64,000 nt of DNA from Dolomitihabitans soli (lineage in GTDB: Bacteria; Actinomycetota; Actinomycetes; Streptosporangiales; Streptosporangiaceae), in NCBI RefSeq assembly GCF_022213955.1, contig NZ_JAKNTW010000028.1:1-64000 (forward strand), in the 5' to 3' direction. Shown here one piece after another: positions 1 to 12,569 of the stretch. The notes under the pieces were generated by a model, which was not told where the DNA came from, searched no databases, and worked only from the letters and a program-made list of their open reading frames with translations. A program made the position numbers and the translations under genes. The first letter of the stretch is position 1. Each line of letters starts with the position of its first letter.

Positions 1-72
1 TCCGCTCGACTTGCATGTGTTAAGCACGCCGCCAGCGTTCGTCCTGAGCCAGGATCAAACTCTCCAAAAAAT
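1..72 (-). rRNA. rrs: 16S rRNA, 5' end only
   Basis: Read on the minus strand this is the conserved beginning of 16S rRNA: the GAGTTTGATCCTGGCTCAG primer site is followed by GACGAACGCTGGCGG and the ACACATGCAAGTCGAG block. Only about 70 nt lie inside the window, so the rest of the rRNA operon continues to the left. The exact mature 5' end is estimated from the position of the GAGTTTGATC motif. The gene runs in the same direction as the SARP-type regulator upstream of it. Confidence 0.97.
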
Positions 73-265
73 GCTTGGAAACTTCACCTGGCTGACATAA
101 ATGTCAACCAAAGGAATCCGTCACAATAAACGTGACGGGGTTGTGCATCATGCACTGGCTTTTTGAACACACTGTTGAGTTCTCAAGAAACGGACGCGTA
201 CACCGCCGAACCAGTTCCGGAGAACCAGCCCTCAGGGGCGCTCATTTCCTTGTTTCGATGTCCTT
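73..265 (-). other. 16S rRNA leader with processing and antitermination signals
   Basis: This non-coding stretch lies between the candidate rRNA promoter and the 16S gene. It carries the actinobacterial leader element read on minus as TTGAGAACTCAACAG (172-186). Three small inverted repeats follow: 93-106, 118-138 (7-bp stem) and 143-155 (5-bp stem). Such leaders normally hold boxA-like antitermination and RNase III processing signals. The stems are visible; their roles are inferred. Confidence 0.7.
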
Positions 266-295
266 ATTCTATTTCCACTCGCTGTTTTCAGTCAA
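266..295 (-). promoter_or_regulatory. candidate rRNA operon promoter, proximal
   Basis: On the minus strand there is a -35 TTGACT (290-295) and a -10 TAGAAT (266-271) separated by 18 bp, about 190 bp upstream of the 16S 5' end. The AT-rich surroundings stand out in a very GC-rich region. This is the best sigma-70/HrdB-like match upstream of the rRNA gene. Confidence 0.6.
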
Positions 296-347
296 ATCAG
301 CGGATGTTCTAGAATTCGAACCGCCCCGTCTCCAGGGCAACCCCTCT

Positions 348-376
348 AACTTACTCCGTCATCCGACTCATGTCGA
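348..376 (-). promoter_or_regulatory. candidate rRNA operon promoter, distal
   Basis: A second weaker candidate on the minus strand has TCGACA (371-376), a 17-bp spacer and TAAGTT (348-353), about 80 bp upstream of the first. Tandem promoters are usual for actinomycete rRNA operons. The call rests on pattern only. Confidence 0.4.
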
Positions 377-477
377 ATCGGGTGGCGGTTCGGATCAAGG
401 GGAGGTCCCGTGGAGGCTGAGCGATCAAGCTCGTTTCCCTCGGGCTTGGTGAAGATTACGTGCGGCCACGACCCGCG

Positions 478-3400
478 TCAAATCGACTCCATCGCCGCCC
501 GGATACGGGCCTCCCACCACACCAGCCCGCTCCGCGCGCACCGCTCGGACGCGTCCTTGAAGAAGCCCTCCGCCTCGTCGGGACGCCCGCACAACGCCGC
601 CAGACGGCCGAGATAGTGGCCGACCGGCCCGGCGGGGACCAGGCCATGGCCGGTCGCCAGCCGATCGGCGTGCGGCAGCAGCTCCGTGAAGAACCGTTCC
701 CCCCGGGCGACGTCGCCCGACCGGACGCACGACTCGGCCGCGAAGCAGGTCAGGCTCAGCCAGGCCCACCCCGGCCGGTCCGGATCTGGCCGAACCAGCC
801 GCCCGGGACCACGCGACCCACCGGGCCACGGCTCGCCTCCAGGTAACCCACCGGGCCACGGCTCGGCTCCAGGCAACCCACCGAACCCGGGGTCCGCGAG
901 CTGCCCCTGGTAGTAGGCGGCCAAAGTGCGGTGCATCCCGGCGATGTCGCCGAAGAGCCGCGCCCCGGCCGGGAACCGCAGCTCGTGCGGCCGGCCCGCG
1001 AGGATCGTCCGGGTGGACCGCCAGGCCAGGTGCGCCAGCTCGGTGTCGGGCGCGGGCATCCGGCCCAGCAGCGCCTCGCACTCCGCCGCCGTGCGATCCG
1101 CCCCGCCGAGGTCGAATCGCTCGGCGAGGACGGGGATCAGTGCCATCCGGGCCGCCAGGCCGTACCCGAGGAGCGCCTCGGAGTCGGCCAGTTCGATCAG
1201 TTCGCAGGCCAGCCGTTCGGTCTCCGCCGCGCAGCCGGCTCGGGTCATCGAGCGCAGGCGGTGCTGGAGCACCGACGCCAGCAGGCGCGGGTCGCCGAGG
1301 CGGCGGGCCATCGCCACGGCTTCGGCCGCCAGCGAGTCGCATCTGTCGGCGGGCGCGATGCCGTACAGCTCGCCCGCGAGGTTGGCGAACATCCGGCAGC
1401 GCACCGAAGTGTCCTCGTACGGCAGGGCGGCGAGGGTCGACTCCAGGAGGCCCACCAGGCCGGGTTCCGTCTCCCGCAGAGGTGGAACCGTCCAGGGCAG
1501 GGGGATGTCGAGGCTGGTCAGCAGGCGGGCGGTGAGCACGGGGTCGCCGGTCATGGTCAGGCCGCCGGCTCGCACCAGGCGGGCCCGTTCGCGCTCGCCC
1601 GCGTCCAGGAGGGCACGGATCAGGCCCAGCAGCAGCTCGATCCGCTGGGCGGGTTCGGCGTCGGCCTCGGCGGACGCCTCGGCCGTCAACGCCCACCAGC
1701 GGGCGGCGTCGCCGTGCGCGAGCCGGGCGGCCGCCTCCTTCGCGGCGGCGACTCCCCAGGGGGCGGCCGTCGACGGGTCGGCGGCGAAGGCGTGGCGGGC
1801 CAGCACGGCGGCGGGGGCGGAGCGGGCGGCGAGGGCGTGCAGGGCGCGGTGGTGCAGGCGGGTTCGCTCCCTGACGGCCAGGTCGTCGTACAGGGTCTCG
1901 CGGACCAGGTCGTGGCCGAAGCGGAGCCCCGTGCCCGGCTCGGCGACCAGCACCTCGGTGACCAGGGCGAGGTCGAGGGCTTCCGTCACCTCGCCGATCG
2001 GCCCGCCGCCGACCTCCGCGACCAGTTCGGCGTCGAGGTCGGCGCCGATGAGCGCGGCCGTCTCCAGCGCCGCGCGGACGGGCGCGGGGAATCGGCGCAG
2101 GCTGCGCCGTACGGCTCCGGTGATGCCGTCGGCGAGCGCGGACTCGACGGTCTCCCCGCCGGCCACCGACCGCAGCGCCGCCCTGGCGAAGTAGGGGTTG
2201 CCCTGCGTGCCGGCGCTGATCTCCGTCACGGTGTCCGCGCCGACGGTCAGGCCCATCGCCGTGGCCAGTTCCGCGATCGCGCCGGTGCTCAGCCCGCCGA
2301 GCGGCAGCCGTACGCCGGGCTGCGCGGGGGCGGCGCCCGCCACGGTGAGCAGGATCGGGCCACGCGCGGTCTCGGCGAGATGGCCGAGCAGGTCGAGGCT
2401 GGCCAGGTCGGCCCAGTGCAGGTCGTCGAGGACCACCATGAGCGGGCGCTGGGCGGCGAGCGACTCCAGGCGCTCGGTCACGGCGTCGAACATCACCCTT
2501 CTGGCGTCCTCCGCGAGGGCCGGCCGCGGCGGCGGGACCCCGGAGAGCAGCGGCGCCAGCGGGTCGTCCGGGGCGGGGTCGTCGCCGTGGCCGAGCATCC
2601 GCCGCCACGGGTCGAGCGCCGGTCCGCCCTCGACGCATCCGGCCCACAGCACCGACCAGCCCCGGCGGCCGAGCGTGCCGGCGGCGTGACCGAGCAGGCG
2701 GGTCTTGCCGATGCCCGGCTCGCCGCTGACGACGGCCAGCCTGAGCCTGCCCGACTCGGCGTCGTCGGCGAGCCTGCCCAGCTCCCCCAGCACGGTCTCC
2801 CTGCCGACCAGCGGGTCGTGCGTCTCCGCCGGGCGGGCCGGGGGGACGAGTTCGATCCGCGGCGAGGGCAGGTCGATGGACGCGGTCCGCAGGATGATCT
2901 CCGCCTCCAGGCGGCGCAGATCGTGACCGGGCTCCACCCCCAGCTCATCGATGATCACGTCGCAGGCCAGCCGTACGACGTAGAGGGCGTCTTCGTGTTG
3001 CCCGCACCGGTACAACGCGAGGGCCAGCAGGCACCAGAGGCGCTCCCGGTAGGGCTGCACGGCGGTCAGCGCCCGCAGGTGCGGCACCGTCTCCGCGGCG
3101 GCGCCCTGGGCCAGCAGCATGCTGAACCGCTGCTCCCGCGTCGCCAGGATCAGCTCGGCGAGCCGCCCGGCCTCACCCGCCGCCCAGCTCTCCGCCGCGA
3201 CGTCCGCGTACGGCTCGCCGCGCACCAGCGCGAGCGCCTTGTCGAGATCGGGTACGGCGTGCGCACGGCGGACCAGCGACTCGAACTCCTCCACGTCCAC
3301 GCTCGCGGGACGGAGGGCGTATCCGGGGGCGAGGCTGACCAGCGTCTGGGGCGGCAGGGCGCGGCGCAGCGCGGAGACACAGGACTGCAGCGCGGCGAGC

Positions 3401-3576
3401 GCGGAGCCGGCGGGCTCGCGGTGGAAGACGTCGTCGAGGAGCCGGTTGACGGGGACGACCGTGCCGCGCGCCATCAGCAGACGGGCGAGCACCGCGCGCT
3501 GTCGCCATCCGCCGAGTTCGATCGGTCCGCCAGCGCCTCGCACCTCGATGGATCCGAGGACGCCGAACTCCCACAT
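478..3576 (-). CDS. SARP/AfsR-type transcriptional regulator with BTAD and AAA ATPase domains
   Basis: About 1032 aa if translation starts at the ATG at 3576 (an in-frame TTG at 3612 is the alternative). Residues about 1-90 form an OmpR-type winged helix (opening WEFGVLGSIEVRG) and about 95-235 a bacterial transcriptional activation domain. An ATPase module follows, with Walker A GEPGIGKT near residue 285 and a Walker B-like VVLDDLHWAD about 100 residues later; the rest is a helical repeat-type C-terminus. This is the AfsR/large-SARP architecture, which usually activates secondary-metabolite or developmental genes. No biosynthetic cluster lies next to it, so its target is unknown. Near the C-terminus the DNA has a 30-bp period repeat (815-890) giving the peptide motif EPWPGG twice. 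Confidence 0.88.
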   Translation of the reverse strand: MWEFGVLGSIEVRGAGGPIELGGWRQRAVLARLLMARGTVVPVNRLLDDVFHREPAGSALAALQSCVSALRRALPPQTLVSLAPGYALRPASVDVEEFESLVRRAHAVPDLDKALALVRGEPYADVAAESWAAGEAGRLAELILATREQRFSMLLAQGAAAETVPHLRALTAVQPYRERLWCLLALALYRCGQHEDALYVVRLACDVIIDELGVEPGHDLRRLEAEIILRTASIDLPSPRIELVPPARPAETHDPLVGRETVLGELGRLADDAESGRLRLAVVSGEPGIGKTRLLGHAAGTLGRRGWSVLWAGCVEGGPALDPWRRMLGHGDDPAPDDPLAPLLSGVPPPRPALAEDARRVMFDAVTERLESLAAQRPLMVVLDDLHWADLASLDLLGHLAETARGPILLTVAGAAPAQPGVRLPLGGLSTGAIAELATAMGLTVGADTVTEISAGTQGNPYFARAALRSVAGGETVESALADGITGAVRRSLRRFPAPVRAALETAALIGADLDAELVAEVGGGPIGEVTEALDLALVTEVLVAEPGTGLRFGHDLVRETLYDDLAVRERTRLHHRALHALAARSAPAAVLARHAFAADPSTAAPWGVAAAKEAAARLAHGDAARWWALTAEASAEADAEPAQRIELLLGLIRALLDAGERERARLVRAGGLTMTGDPVLTARLLTSLDIPLPWTVPPLRETEPGLVGLLESTLAALPYEDTSVRCRMFANLAGELYGIAPADRCDSLAAEAVAMARRLGDPRLLASVLQHRLRSMTRAGCAAETERLACELIELADSEALLGYGLAARMALIPVLAERFDLGGADRTAAECEALLGRMPAPDTELAHLAWRSTRTILAGRPHELRFPAGARLFGDIAGMHRTLAAYYQGQLADPGFGGLPGAEPWPGGLPGGEPWPGGSRGPGRLVRPDPDRPGWAWLSLTCFAAESCVRSGDVARGERFFTELLPHADRLATGHGLVPAGPVGHYLGRLAALCGRPDEAEGFFKDASERCARSGLVWWEARIRAAMESI

Positions 3577-3661
3577 AGGTGGGATTTCACTCGCTCCGGC
3601 GGCTCCGCGCAAGCGCCTCGACGAAGTGCGCTAAAGAATCCCTGAAGGGTAGGTATATGGC

Positions 3662-4717
3662 GTGACTGAGCAACGCGTACCGCGCGCCGTAATCGTGCTG
3701 GTCTGCGCGGCGGCGGCCGTAATAACCCTCTCCGGGATCAAGGAGGTCGCCTCCATCGTCGGCCCCGTGATCCTGGCCCTGGTGCTGGTCATCGCGGTCG
3801 CCCCGCTGCGGGACCGGCTCGCCGCCAAAGGGGCTCCCGGGTGGGTGCTGGTGGCCGTGCCGCTCCTCGTGGTGCTGCTCGTCCTGCTCGGCATGATGGC
3901 CGTCCTGACGATCTCGGTGGCCCAGCTCGCGACGCTGGTGCCGACGTACTCCCAGCAGTTCGCCGACCTCGTCACGCGGGCGCGGGAGGTGGGGGCGCGG
4001 TTCGGGGTGGGCAACGATCAGGTGAACCAGGCCATCGCCGCGTTCGATCCCAGTCAGGTGCTGGGGCTGGTGCAGGGGTTGTTCTCCGGGCTGCTCGGCG
4101 TGCTGTCCAGCCTGTTCCTGATCGTGGTGCTGCTGCTGGCCATGTGCCTGGACGCGGCGGGCTTCTCCCGGATGATGTCCACCGGCCCGGGACGGCGGCC
4201 CGATCTGGTGGACGCGCTGGCCACGTTCGCCAGCAGGACCAGGCGCTACCTCATCGTCTCCACCGTCTTCGGCATCCTCACGGCCACCCTCGACGTCATC
4301 GCGCTCTATCTGCTCAGCGTGCCCCTGCCGTTGCTCTGGGGGGTGCTCGCGCTGATCACCATCTACATCCCCAACATCGGCTTCGTCATCGGGCTGGTCC
4401 CGCCGGCGCTGCTCGGCCTGCTCGACGGCGGCCCGCAGACGATGCTCCTGGTGATCTTGGCCTACACGGCGATCAACGTGGTGACGCAGTCGTTCATCCT
4501 GCCGAAGTTCCTCGGCGACGCCGTGGGGCTCACCACCACGATGACGTTCCTGTCGCTGATCCTTTGGACGTTCGTGCTCGGCCCGCTGGGGGCCCTGCTC
4601 GCCATCCCGCTGAGCCTGCTGACGCGGGCGCTGCTGATCGACAGCGATCCCAGCGCGAAGTGGGCGGCGGCGCTCATCTCGGGCGGCCCGCCGCCGACGC
4701 CCGCGAAGACGCCATAG
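3662..4717 (+). CDS. AI-2E family (PerM/YdiK-type) membrane transporter
   Basis: 351 aa beginning with GTG at 3662, about 85 bp from the divergent SARP gene. The sequence is mostly hydrophobic with about eight membrane segments: two N-terminal pairs, a soluble stretch (about 90-150), then a C-terminal block rich in glycine and aliphatics (DVIALYLLSVPLPLLWG, then YIPNIGFVIGL). These match the AI-2E family of permeases. Members have been linked to AI-2 export or to Na+/H+ antiport; the substrate cannot be read from sequence. A second family member lies at 52113-53273. Confidence 0.85.
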   Translation: MTEQRVPRAVIVLVCAAAAVITLSGIKEVASIVGPVILALVLVIAVAPLRDRLAAKGAPGWVLVAVPLLVVLLVLLGMMAVLTISVAQLATLVPTYSQQFADLVTRAREVGARFGVGNDQVNQAIAAFDPSQVLGLVQGLFSGLLGVLSSLFLIVVLLLAMCLDAAGFSRMMSTGPGRRPDLVDALATFASRTRRYLIVSTVFGILTATLDVIALYLLSVPLPLLWGVLALITIYIPNIGFVIGLVPPALLGLLDGGPQTMLLVILAYTAINVVTQSFILPKFLGDAVGLTTTMTFLSLILWTFVLGPLGALLAIPLSLLTRALLIDSDPSAKWAAALISGGPPPTPAKTP

Positions 4718-4726
4718 CCTGAGGAC

Positions 4727-5392
4727 ATGTACCTCGAATGGGCGCCCTCCCCCGCGCTTGCCGGCCGGGTCGCCTGTCTGTGGTCGGAGACGGTGACCGC
4801 CGGCCGGGTGCAGCCCGTCGTGCCCGACGGCTGCGTCGACCTGATCTGGGGGCCCGGCGGCCCGCAGGTGGCCGGGCCCGACACCGGGCCGCATCCGGTC
4901 CGGATGGTGCCGGGTGACCGCTACTTCGGGATCAGGTTCCGGCCCGGCGCGGTGGGCGAGCTGTTCGGCGTGCCCATGGAGGCGATCCGCGACCAGCGGG
5001 TCCCGCTGGCCGACCTGCCCGCCTTCGACCTGCGCGGCCCCACCGACCTGGAACGGGCGACCGCGATACGGCTCGGCGAGAGGCCGGGGCCCGATCCGGC
5101 GGCGGCCGCCATCGCGCGGGCGCTGCGCACCGGCGGCAAGGTCGGCGAGGTGGCCTCGGACCTCGGTCTCAGCGAGCGGCAGTTGTTGCGGCGGTGCCTG
5201 ACCGCGTTCGGTTACGGGCCCAAGACGGTGCAGCGGGTGACCAGGTTCCAGCGGGCGCTGCGGCTGGCCGGGGCGGGGGACTCCCTCGCCCAGGTGGCCG
5301 TCGCGTGCGGCTACGCGGACCAGGCGCACATGTCGAACGAGGTGCGGCGGCTGGCCGGGATGCCGCTCGGTCAGCTGCTCAGCCGGCCGTAG
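4727..5392 (+). CDS. AraC-family transcriptional regulator
   Basis: 221 aa. Translation starts at the ATG at 4727, with GAGGA just upstream and only 9 bp after the AI-2E permease stop, so the two are probably co-transcribed. The N-terminal half resembles the small ligand-sensing domain of the DUF6597-type AraC subgroup (VPDGCVDLIW motif). The C-terminal half holds the two helix-turn-helix units, at about residues 130-165 (VASDLGLSERQLLRRC) and 185-215 (AQVAVACGYADQAHMSNE). Its 3' end overlaps the convergent gene at 5371-6240 by 22 bp. The regulated gene is not evident. Confidence 0.87.
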   Translation: MYLEWAPSPALAGRVACLWSETVTAGRVQPVVPDGCVDLIWGPGGPQVAGPDTGPHPVRMVPGDRYFGIRFRPGAVGELFGVPMEAIRDQRVPLADLPAFDLRGPTDLERATAIRLGERPGPDPAAAAIARALRTGGKVGEVASDLGLSERQLLRRCLTAFGYGPKTVQRVTRFQRALRLAGAGDSLAQVAVACGYADQAHMSNEVRRLAGMPLGQLLSRP

Positions 5393-6240
5393 GCGCGCAG
5401 GACGTTCAGGTTGCCGACCGTGAGGTAGCCGTTCCACTCGGCCGTCACCACCGGGGCGAACGGCTCGAAGTTGATCGCCCAGCCGCCCTCGTCCGACTGG
5501 GCGTCGATCATCGCGTCGAGATGGCGATCGATCACGTCGTCGTCGAACAGGCCGAGCCGGCTCGGGCGGGGCGCGAAGTCGAGCGGGAAGTGGACGTGGC
5601 CCTCCGCGTCGGGGTCGAGAGCCACGGTCGCCAGGAGCGAGTCGCGCAACCGGGCGAGCTCCCGGTCCGCCCGATCCCGGTCGGCGGCCCGCTCCAGGAA
5701 CTGCACGATGGCGCGGGCCTCGTACTGGCTGGTCTCCTCCACCTGGGCGATGCGGTTCCAGCAGAACTCCGTGGCCGGGCCGAGCCAGGGGTGGTCGACG
5801 CCGTGGGCCTGCAGGATCCCGGCGAGCGCGGCGGTGGGGACCAGCGAGCCGGGCGGCTCGTCGTCGGTCTGCCACCAGGGCGCGCGCGGCGTCTCCCGCA
5901 CGCTGGGCAGCACGAACGGCACGCCCCCCTCGCCGGTGCTGACGGAGGCCAGGTAGTCGCAGGCCGGGGCGACCATCGGATCGTCGAGCGCGGCGAACTC
6001 GTCGAGGATCCAGAAGGCGATCTCGACCGGCTCCGGCTGGCTGCCGGCGCCGCGCAGGTCGGGTTCGAGGGCGTTGCCGAAGCCGCCGTCGGGGTTCTGG
6101 TAGAGGCGCAGGGCCGCGAGGACCCGCTCCGCCGTACCGTCGGCGAAGAGCGCGGCGAACCTCAGCCGGTCGATCAGGCGGGCATTGAGCAGGATGAAGC
6201 GCTCCGCACGGGCGAGCGCTTCCTTGGTCAGAACCTTCAT
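5371..6240 (-). CDS. prenyltransferase/squalene-cyclase-like alpha-toroid protein, function unknown
   Basis: 289 aa. The N-terminal region contains QNPDGGFGNALEPD, a QW-type motif of the kind found in squalene-hopene cyclases and prenyltransferase beta subunits. A related DEGGWAINFEP motif occurs near residue 255. The protein is less than half the length of a true squalene-hopene cyclase and shows no DxDD catalytic motif, so it is more likely a stand-alone alpha/alpha-toroid protein of unknown role. Homologues of this type are common hypothetical proteins in actinomycetes. It overlaps the convergent AraC gene by 22 bp. Confidence 0.7.
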   Translation of the reverse strand: MKVLTKEALARAERFILLNARLIDRLRFAALFADGTAERVLAALRLYQNPDGGFGNALEPDLRGAGSQPEPVEIAFWILDEFAALDDPMVAPACDYLASVSTGEGGVPFVLPSVRETPRAPWWQTDDEPPGSLVPTAALAGILQAHGVDHPWLGPATEFCWNRIAQVEETSQYEARAIVQFLERAADRDRADRELARLRDSLLATVALDPDAEGHVHFPLDFAPRPSRLGLFDDDVIDRHLDAMIDAQSDEGGWAINFEPFAPVVTAEWNGYLTVGNLNVLRAYGRLSS

Positions 6241-6316
6241 GGCCCCGACGCTAGCGCGGGCGCGGGAGCCCGTTCTTGTAAGAATCAGACGCGGCGCGGG
6301 CTCGGTGGCCGGTGGG

Positions 6317-7693
6317 TCAGGGTTGTCGCGCGTCCTCCGCTGGTCCCAGGGTCTGCGGGGCCGTCAGGTCCTCGGCGGGCCGCACGTCCGCGGGGCGGGG
6401 CAGGCGGCGGCCCCAGGGCATGGCGGCGGCCAGGATGGGGAGCAGCACGATGGAGCTCATCGCCCACGGTGAGTGGCGGACCCACCAGTCCTGCGCGGTC
6501 CACTGGGTCAGGTAGATGTAGCCGGTCGCCGCCCAGAGGGAACTGCCGAGGATGGCCGGCCAGGCGAAGAAGGTGGGGCGGGCGATCAGGAATGGCATGA
6601 ACCACAGGAGGTACTGCGCGCCGAGCCTGGGCGTCATGACCATGAAGACGAGCAGCACCGCGGTGGTCATGTCGATGGGGTCGGCCCTGCGCCACAGCAG
6701 CGCGACGACCACCACCGACACGTAGATCATGTAGGTGCCGATCCTGGCCAGGCCCGAGTCGAGGGTCCACTCGCCGCCGACCGCGATGGCGGTCCAGCCC
6801 CACTCGCCGATGATCGGGCGGATGTCGCCGATCACCCTGATCACCTCGGGGATCTGGTTCAGCGAGGTGCCCGCGAAGATCGGCAGGGTGACCAGGAAGA
6901 AGAGCGGCGGTACGGCGATCGCCAGCACCGCGACCACCCTGGCCCGCACGCCGGGCAGGAGCAGCAGCATCCCCGGGATCAGCCAGATCGGCCAGCTCTT
7001 GGCGCACAGGGCCAGGCCCATCAGCAGGCCGGCGTAGACGGCTCGGCGGGTGGCGTCCGGTTTGACGGCGAACGCGAGGGCGAGGGAACCGCGCGGACCC
7101 AGGGTCCGCAGGTTCGTCATGGCCTGGTGGTACAGCTCCCTGAAGGTGCCGCTGAGGCCCTGCCGGTAGGGGTCTCCGGGGCCGCGGGCGACGACGAAGG
7201 CCGCCACGCCGAAGACGAGCGCGACCGGCTCGACCTGGCCGTGCACGGAGGCGACCAGGATGCCCAGCGGGTTGCAGGCGTACTGGAAGGCGCGCAGCCG
7301 TGCCGTGCCGCCGCCGGCGAGCTTGCCCACCAGCGGGATCAGCACGATGTCGGAGACGACGGTGACCAGGCGTCCGGCGATCTCCCACGGGATGCCGAGC
7401 CACAGCAGCAGGCCGTAGACGTAGGGGATCGTGGGCAGGAAGTGCCAGCCCCCGTTGCTGCCGAGGACCGGGTCCTGGCGGTTCAGGACGGCCTCGCCCG
7501 CCGGTTTGAAGCTGTTGACGAAGTCGACGGGCTGCCAGCTGTCCATGGCGGAGGTCGTCATGATCAGTACGCGGAAGCCGATGCCGACGGCGAGCGCGAC
7601 GAGAAGGGTCGGCCGCCACCCCCGCCACTGAGCGACGATCGCGAGCACGACACCGGTGACGAGGACGAACCCCGTGAGGATTGCATAGTCCAT
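6317..7693 (-). CDS. polytopic membrane protein, GT-C glycosyltransferase-like
   Basis: 458 aa with about ten predicted hydrophobic segments. An early extracytoplasmic loop carries acidic residues (VDFVNSFKPAGEAVLNRQDPV), and a YACNPLGILVASVHGQVEP motif lies near residue 145. This layout resembles DUF2029/GT87 and ArnT-type polyprenol-phosphate-dependent mannosyltransferases. The acceptor is unknown. It lies 54 bp downstream of narK on the same strand and may be read through from it, although no functional link to nitrate is expected. Confidence 0.65.
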   Translation of the reverse strand: MDYAILTGFVLVTGVVLAIVAQWRGWRPTLLVALAVGIGFRVLIMTTSAMDSWQPVDFVNSFKPAGEAVLNRQDPVLGSNGGWHFLPTIPYVYGLLLWLGIPWEIAGRLVTVVSDIVLIPLVGKLAGGGTARLRAFQYACNPLGILVASVHGQVEPVALVFGVAAFVVARGPGDPYRQGLSGTFRELYHQAMTNLRTLGPRGSLALAFAVKPDATRRAVYAGLLMGLALCAKSWPIWLIPGMLLLLPGVRARVVAVLAIAVPPLFFLVTLPIFAGTSLNQIPEVIRVIGDIRPIIGEWGWTAIAVGGEWTLDSGLARIGTYMIYVSVVVVALLWRRADPIDMTTAVLLVFMVMTPRLGAQYLLWFMPFLIARPTFFAWPAILGSSLWAATGYIYLTQWTAQDWWVRHSPWAMSSIVLLPILAAAMPWGRRLPRPADVRPAEDLTAPQTLGPAEDARQP

Positions 7694-7747
7694 GACGCTC
7701 CATAGCCTGCCGGATCTGGAGGGTGACTACCTACTCGGGCTGGAAAT

Positions 7748-8926
7748 TCACCTGCGATCGGTGGTTCTGAACGCCGTCCAGGTGTAGGCCAGCGCGATGA
7801 ACGCGGTGACGGCGAGCAGCAGGTAGCCGATCGTGTAGGTGCCGGTGAGGGCGAGCACCGCGCCCATGACCAGCGGCGGGAAGTAGCCGCCCAGCCCGCC
7901 CGAGGCGCCGACGAGGCCGGTGACGGTGCCCACCCGGGTGGGTTCGACCAGTTGGGCGACCAGGGCGAAGACGCCGCCGGTGCCGAGGCCGAGGAAGACG
8001 GCCATGAGCACGTACTCGGCTCCGGCCGGCAGTTCGGCGGGTGGGTTCAGCGACAGGAGCAGGGCCATCACCACGACGCCGGCGAATGAGACGGTCAGCA
8101 CCCGCACCGGGCCGACCCGGTCGGACAGCACCCCGCCGAGCGGCCTGGCGAGCACGGCGGCGATGGAGAATCCCGCTGTGCGCAGGCCCGCGCCGGTCTG
8201 GGTGAAGTGGTAGGTGGTCTCCAGCAGGGTGGGCAGGTAGGTGGAGAACGCCACGAAGCCGCCGAACGCCACCGCGTACAGGAAGGCGCACTGCCAGGTC
8301 GCCTTGATCTTCGTCGCGGCGCGCATCCGGGGCAGCGCGGGCTCGGTCATCGGCTGCCAGCCGGGCGCGTTCCGGCTGAACAGCAGCATGATCACCCCCA
8401 TCGCGGCGAGCGTGACCGCCATCGCCACGTGGGTGGCGCCGCGGCCGAGCCACTCGACCAGGCGGGGCGTGAGGAAGGCGGACAGGGCGGTGCCGCCCAT
8501 CCCGGCGCCGAACACGCCGGTGGCCATGCCGCGTCGGGCCGGTTCGTACCAGGCGCTGACGAAGGGGATGCCGACGGCGAAGGAGGTGCCGGCGACGCCG
8601 AGCACGAAGCCCCACAGCAGCAGGGCGCCGAAGGAGCCGGCCCAGCCGACGAGCAGCACGGGCACGATCGACACGAAGCAGATGACCGCGAACATCAGGC
8701 GGCCGCCGACCTTGTCGGTGAGCGCGCCGACGGGGATCCGGCCCAGGGAGCCGACCAGGACGGGGACGGCGACGAGCGCCGAGGTCTGCGTCGGCGACAG
8801 GCCGAGTTGTTTGCTGTAACTGCTGGACAGGGGGCCGATGAGGTTCCAGGCCCAGAAGGTGAGCGCGAAGGCCGCCGTCGCCAGCGCCAGGTTGGCCGTC
8901 TGACCGGCGGGCCGTTCCTCGCTCAT
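7748..8926 (-). CDS. narK: NarK-type nitrate/nitrite MFS transporter
   Basis: 392 aa from the ATG at 8926, preceded by a GAGGGCGAG ribosome site. It is a 12-segment major facilitator. Nitrate-nitrite-porter features include the WNLIGPLSS start of TM1, the glycine-rich GVFGAGMGGTALSAF stretch in TM5 and a second glycine-rich GLVGASGGLGGYFPP near the C-terminus. It faces narG across a 97-bp divergent spacer, so it most likely imports nitrate for, or exports nitrite from, the nitrate reductase encoded next to it. Confidence 0.92.
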   Translation of the reverse strand: MSEERPAGQTANLALATAAFALTFWAWNLIGPLSSSYSKQLGLSPTQTSALVAVPVLVGSLGRIPVGALTDKVGGRLMFAVICFVSIVPVLLVGWAGSFGALLLWGFVLGVAGTSFAVGIPFVSAWYEPARRGMATGVFGAGMGGTALSAFLTPRLVEWLGRGATHVAMAVTLAAMGVIMLLFSRNAPGWQPMTEPALPRMRAATKIKATWQCAFLYAVAFGGFVAFSTYLPTLLETTYHFTQTGAGLRTAGFSIAAVLARPLGGVLSDRVGPVRVLTVSFAGVVVMALLLSLNPPAELPAGAEYVLMAVFLGLGTGGVFALVAQLVEPTRVGTVTGLVGASGGLGGYFPPLVMGAVLALTGTYTIGYLLLAVTAFIALAYTWTAFRTTDRR

Positions 8927-9023
8927 GATCTCGCCCTCGACTTTCACGACATGCCGTAACCCCTCGCAGCAGATCGTAACTCTGTGTGATGAACTAGGCG
9001 CTCGCGGGGTACGTGGGGCGGAG
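8927..9023. promoter_or_regulatory. divergent narK-narG control region
   Basis: This 97-bp spacer must contain both promoters. Two CGTAAC hexamers lie exactly 20 bp apart (8955-8960 and 8975-8980). The first is inside ATGCCGTAACCCC (8951-8963), a 13-mer that recurs exactly at 26136-26148. No convincing FNR/CRP palindrome or full GlnR box was found. A GGGGCGGAG ribosome site precedes the narG ATG at 9024. Confidence 0.45.

Positions 9024-12568
<3,545 letters not shown>

Positions 12569-12569
<1 letters not shown>

Noticed and set aside
300-345. GGTTCGAATTC on the minus strand, resembling a tRNA T-loop
   Set aside because: No acceptor stem, anticodon arm or D-arm can be formed around it; it lies in the rRNA promoter region.
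425-2647. Very long open frames antisense or out of frame to the SARP gene, on both strands
   Set aside because: High GC removes stop codons by chance; the translations are Arg/Pro/Gly/Ala-rich without domains, whereas the SARP frame has clear motifs.
8927-9023. GlnR or FNR box in the nar control region
   Set aside because: The two GTAAC elements are 20 bp apart and have no partner at the n6 spacing; no TTGAT-n4-ATCAA palindrome is present.
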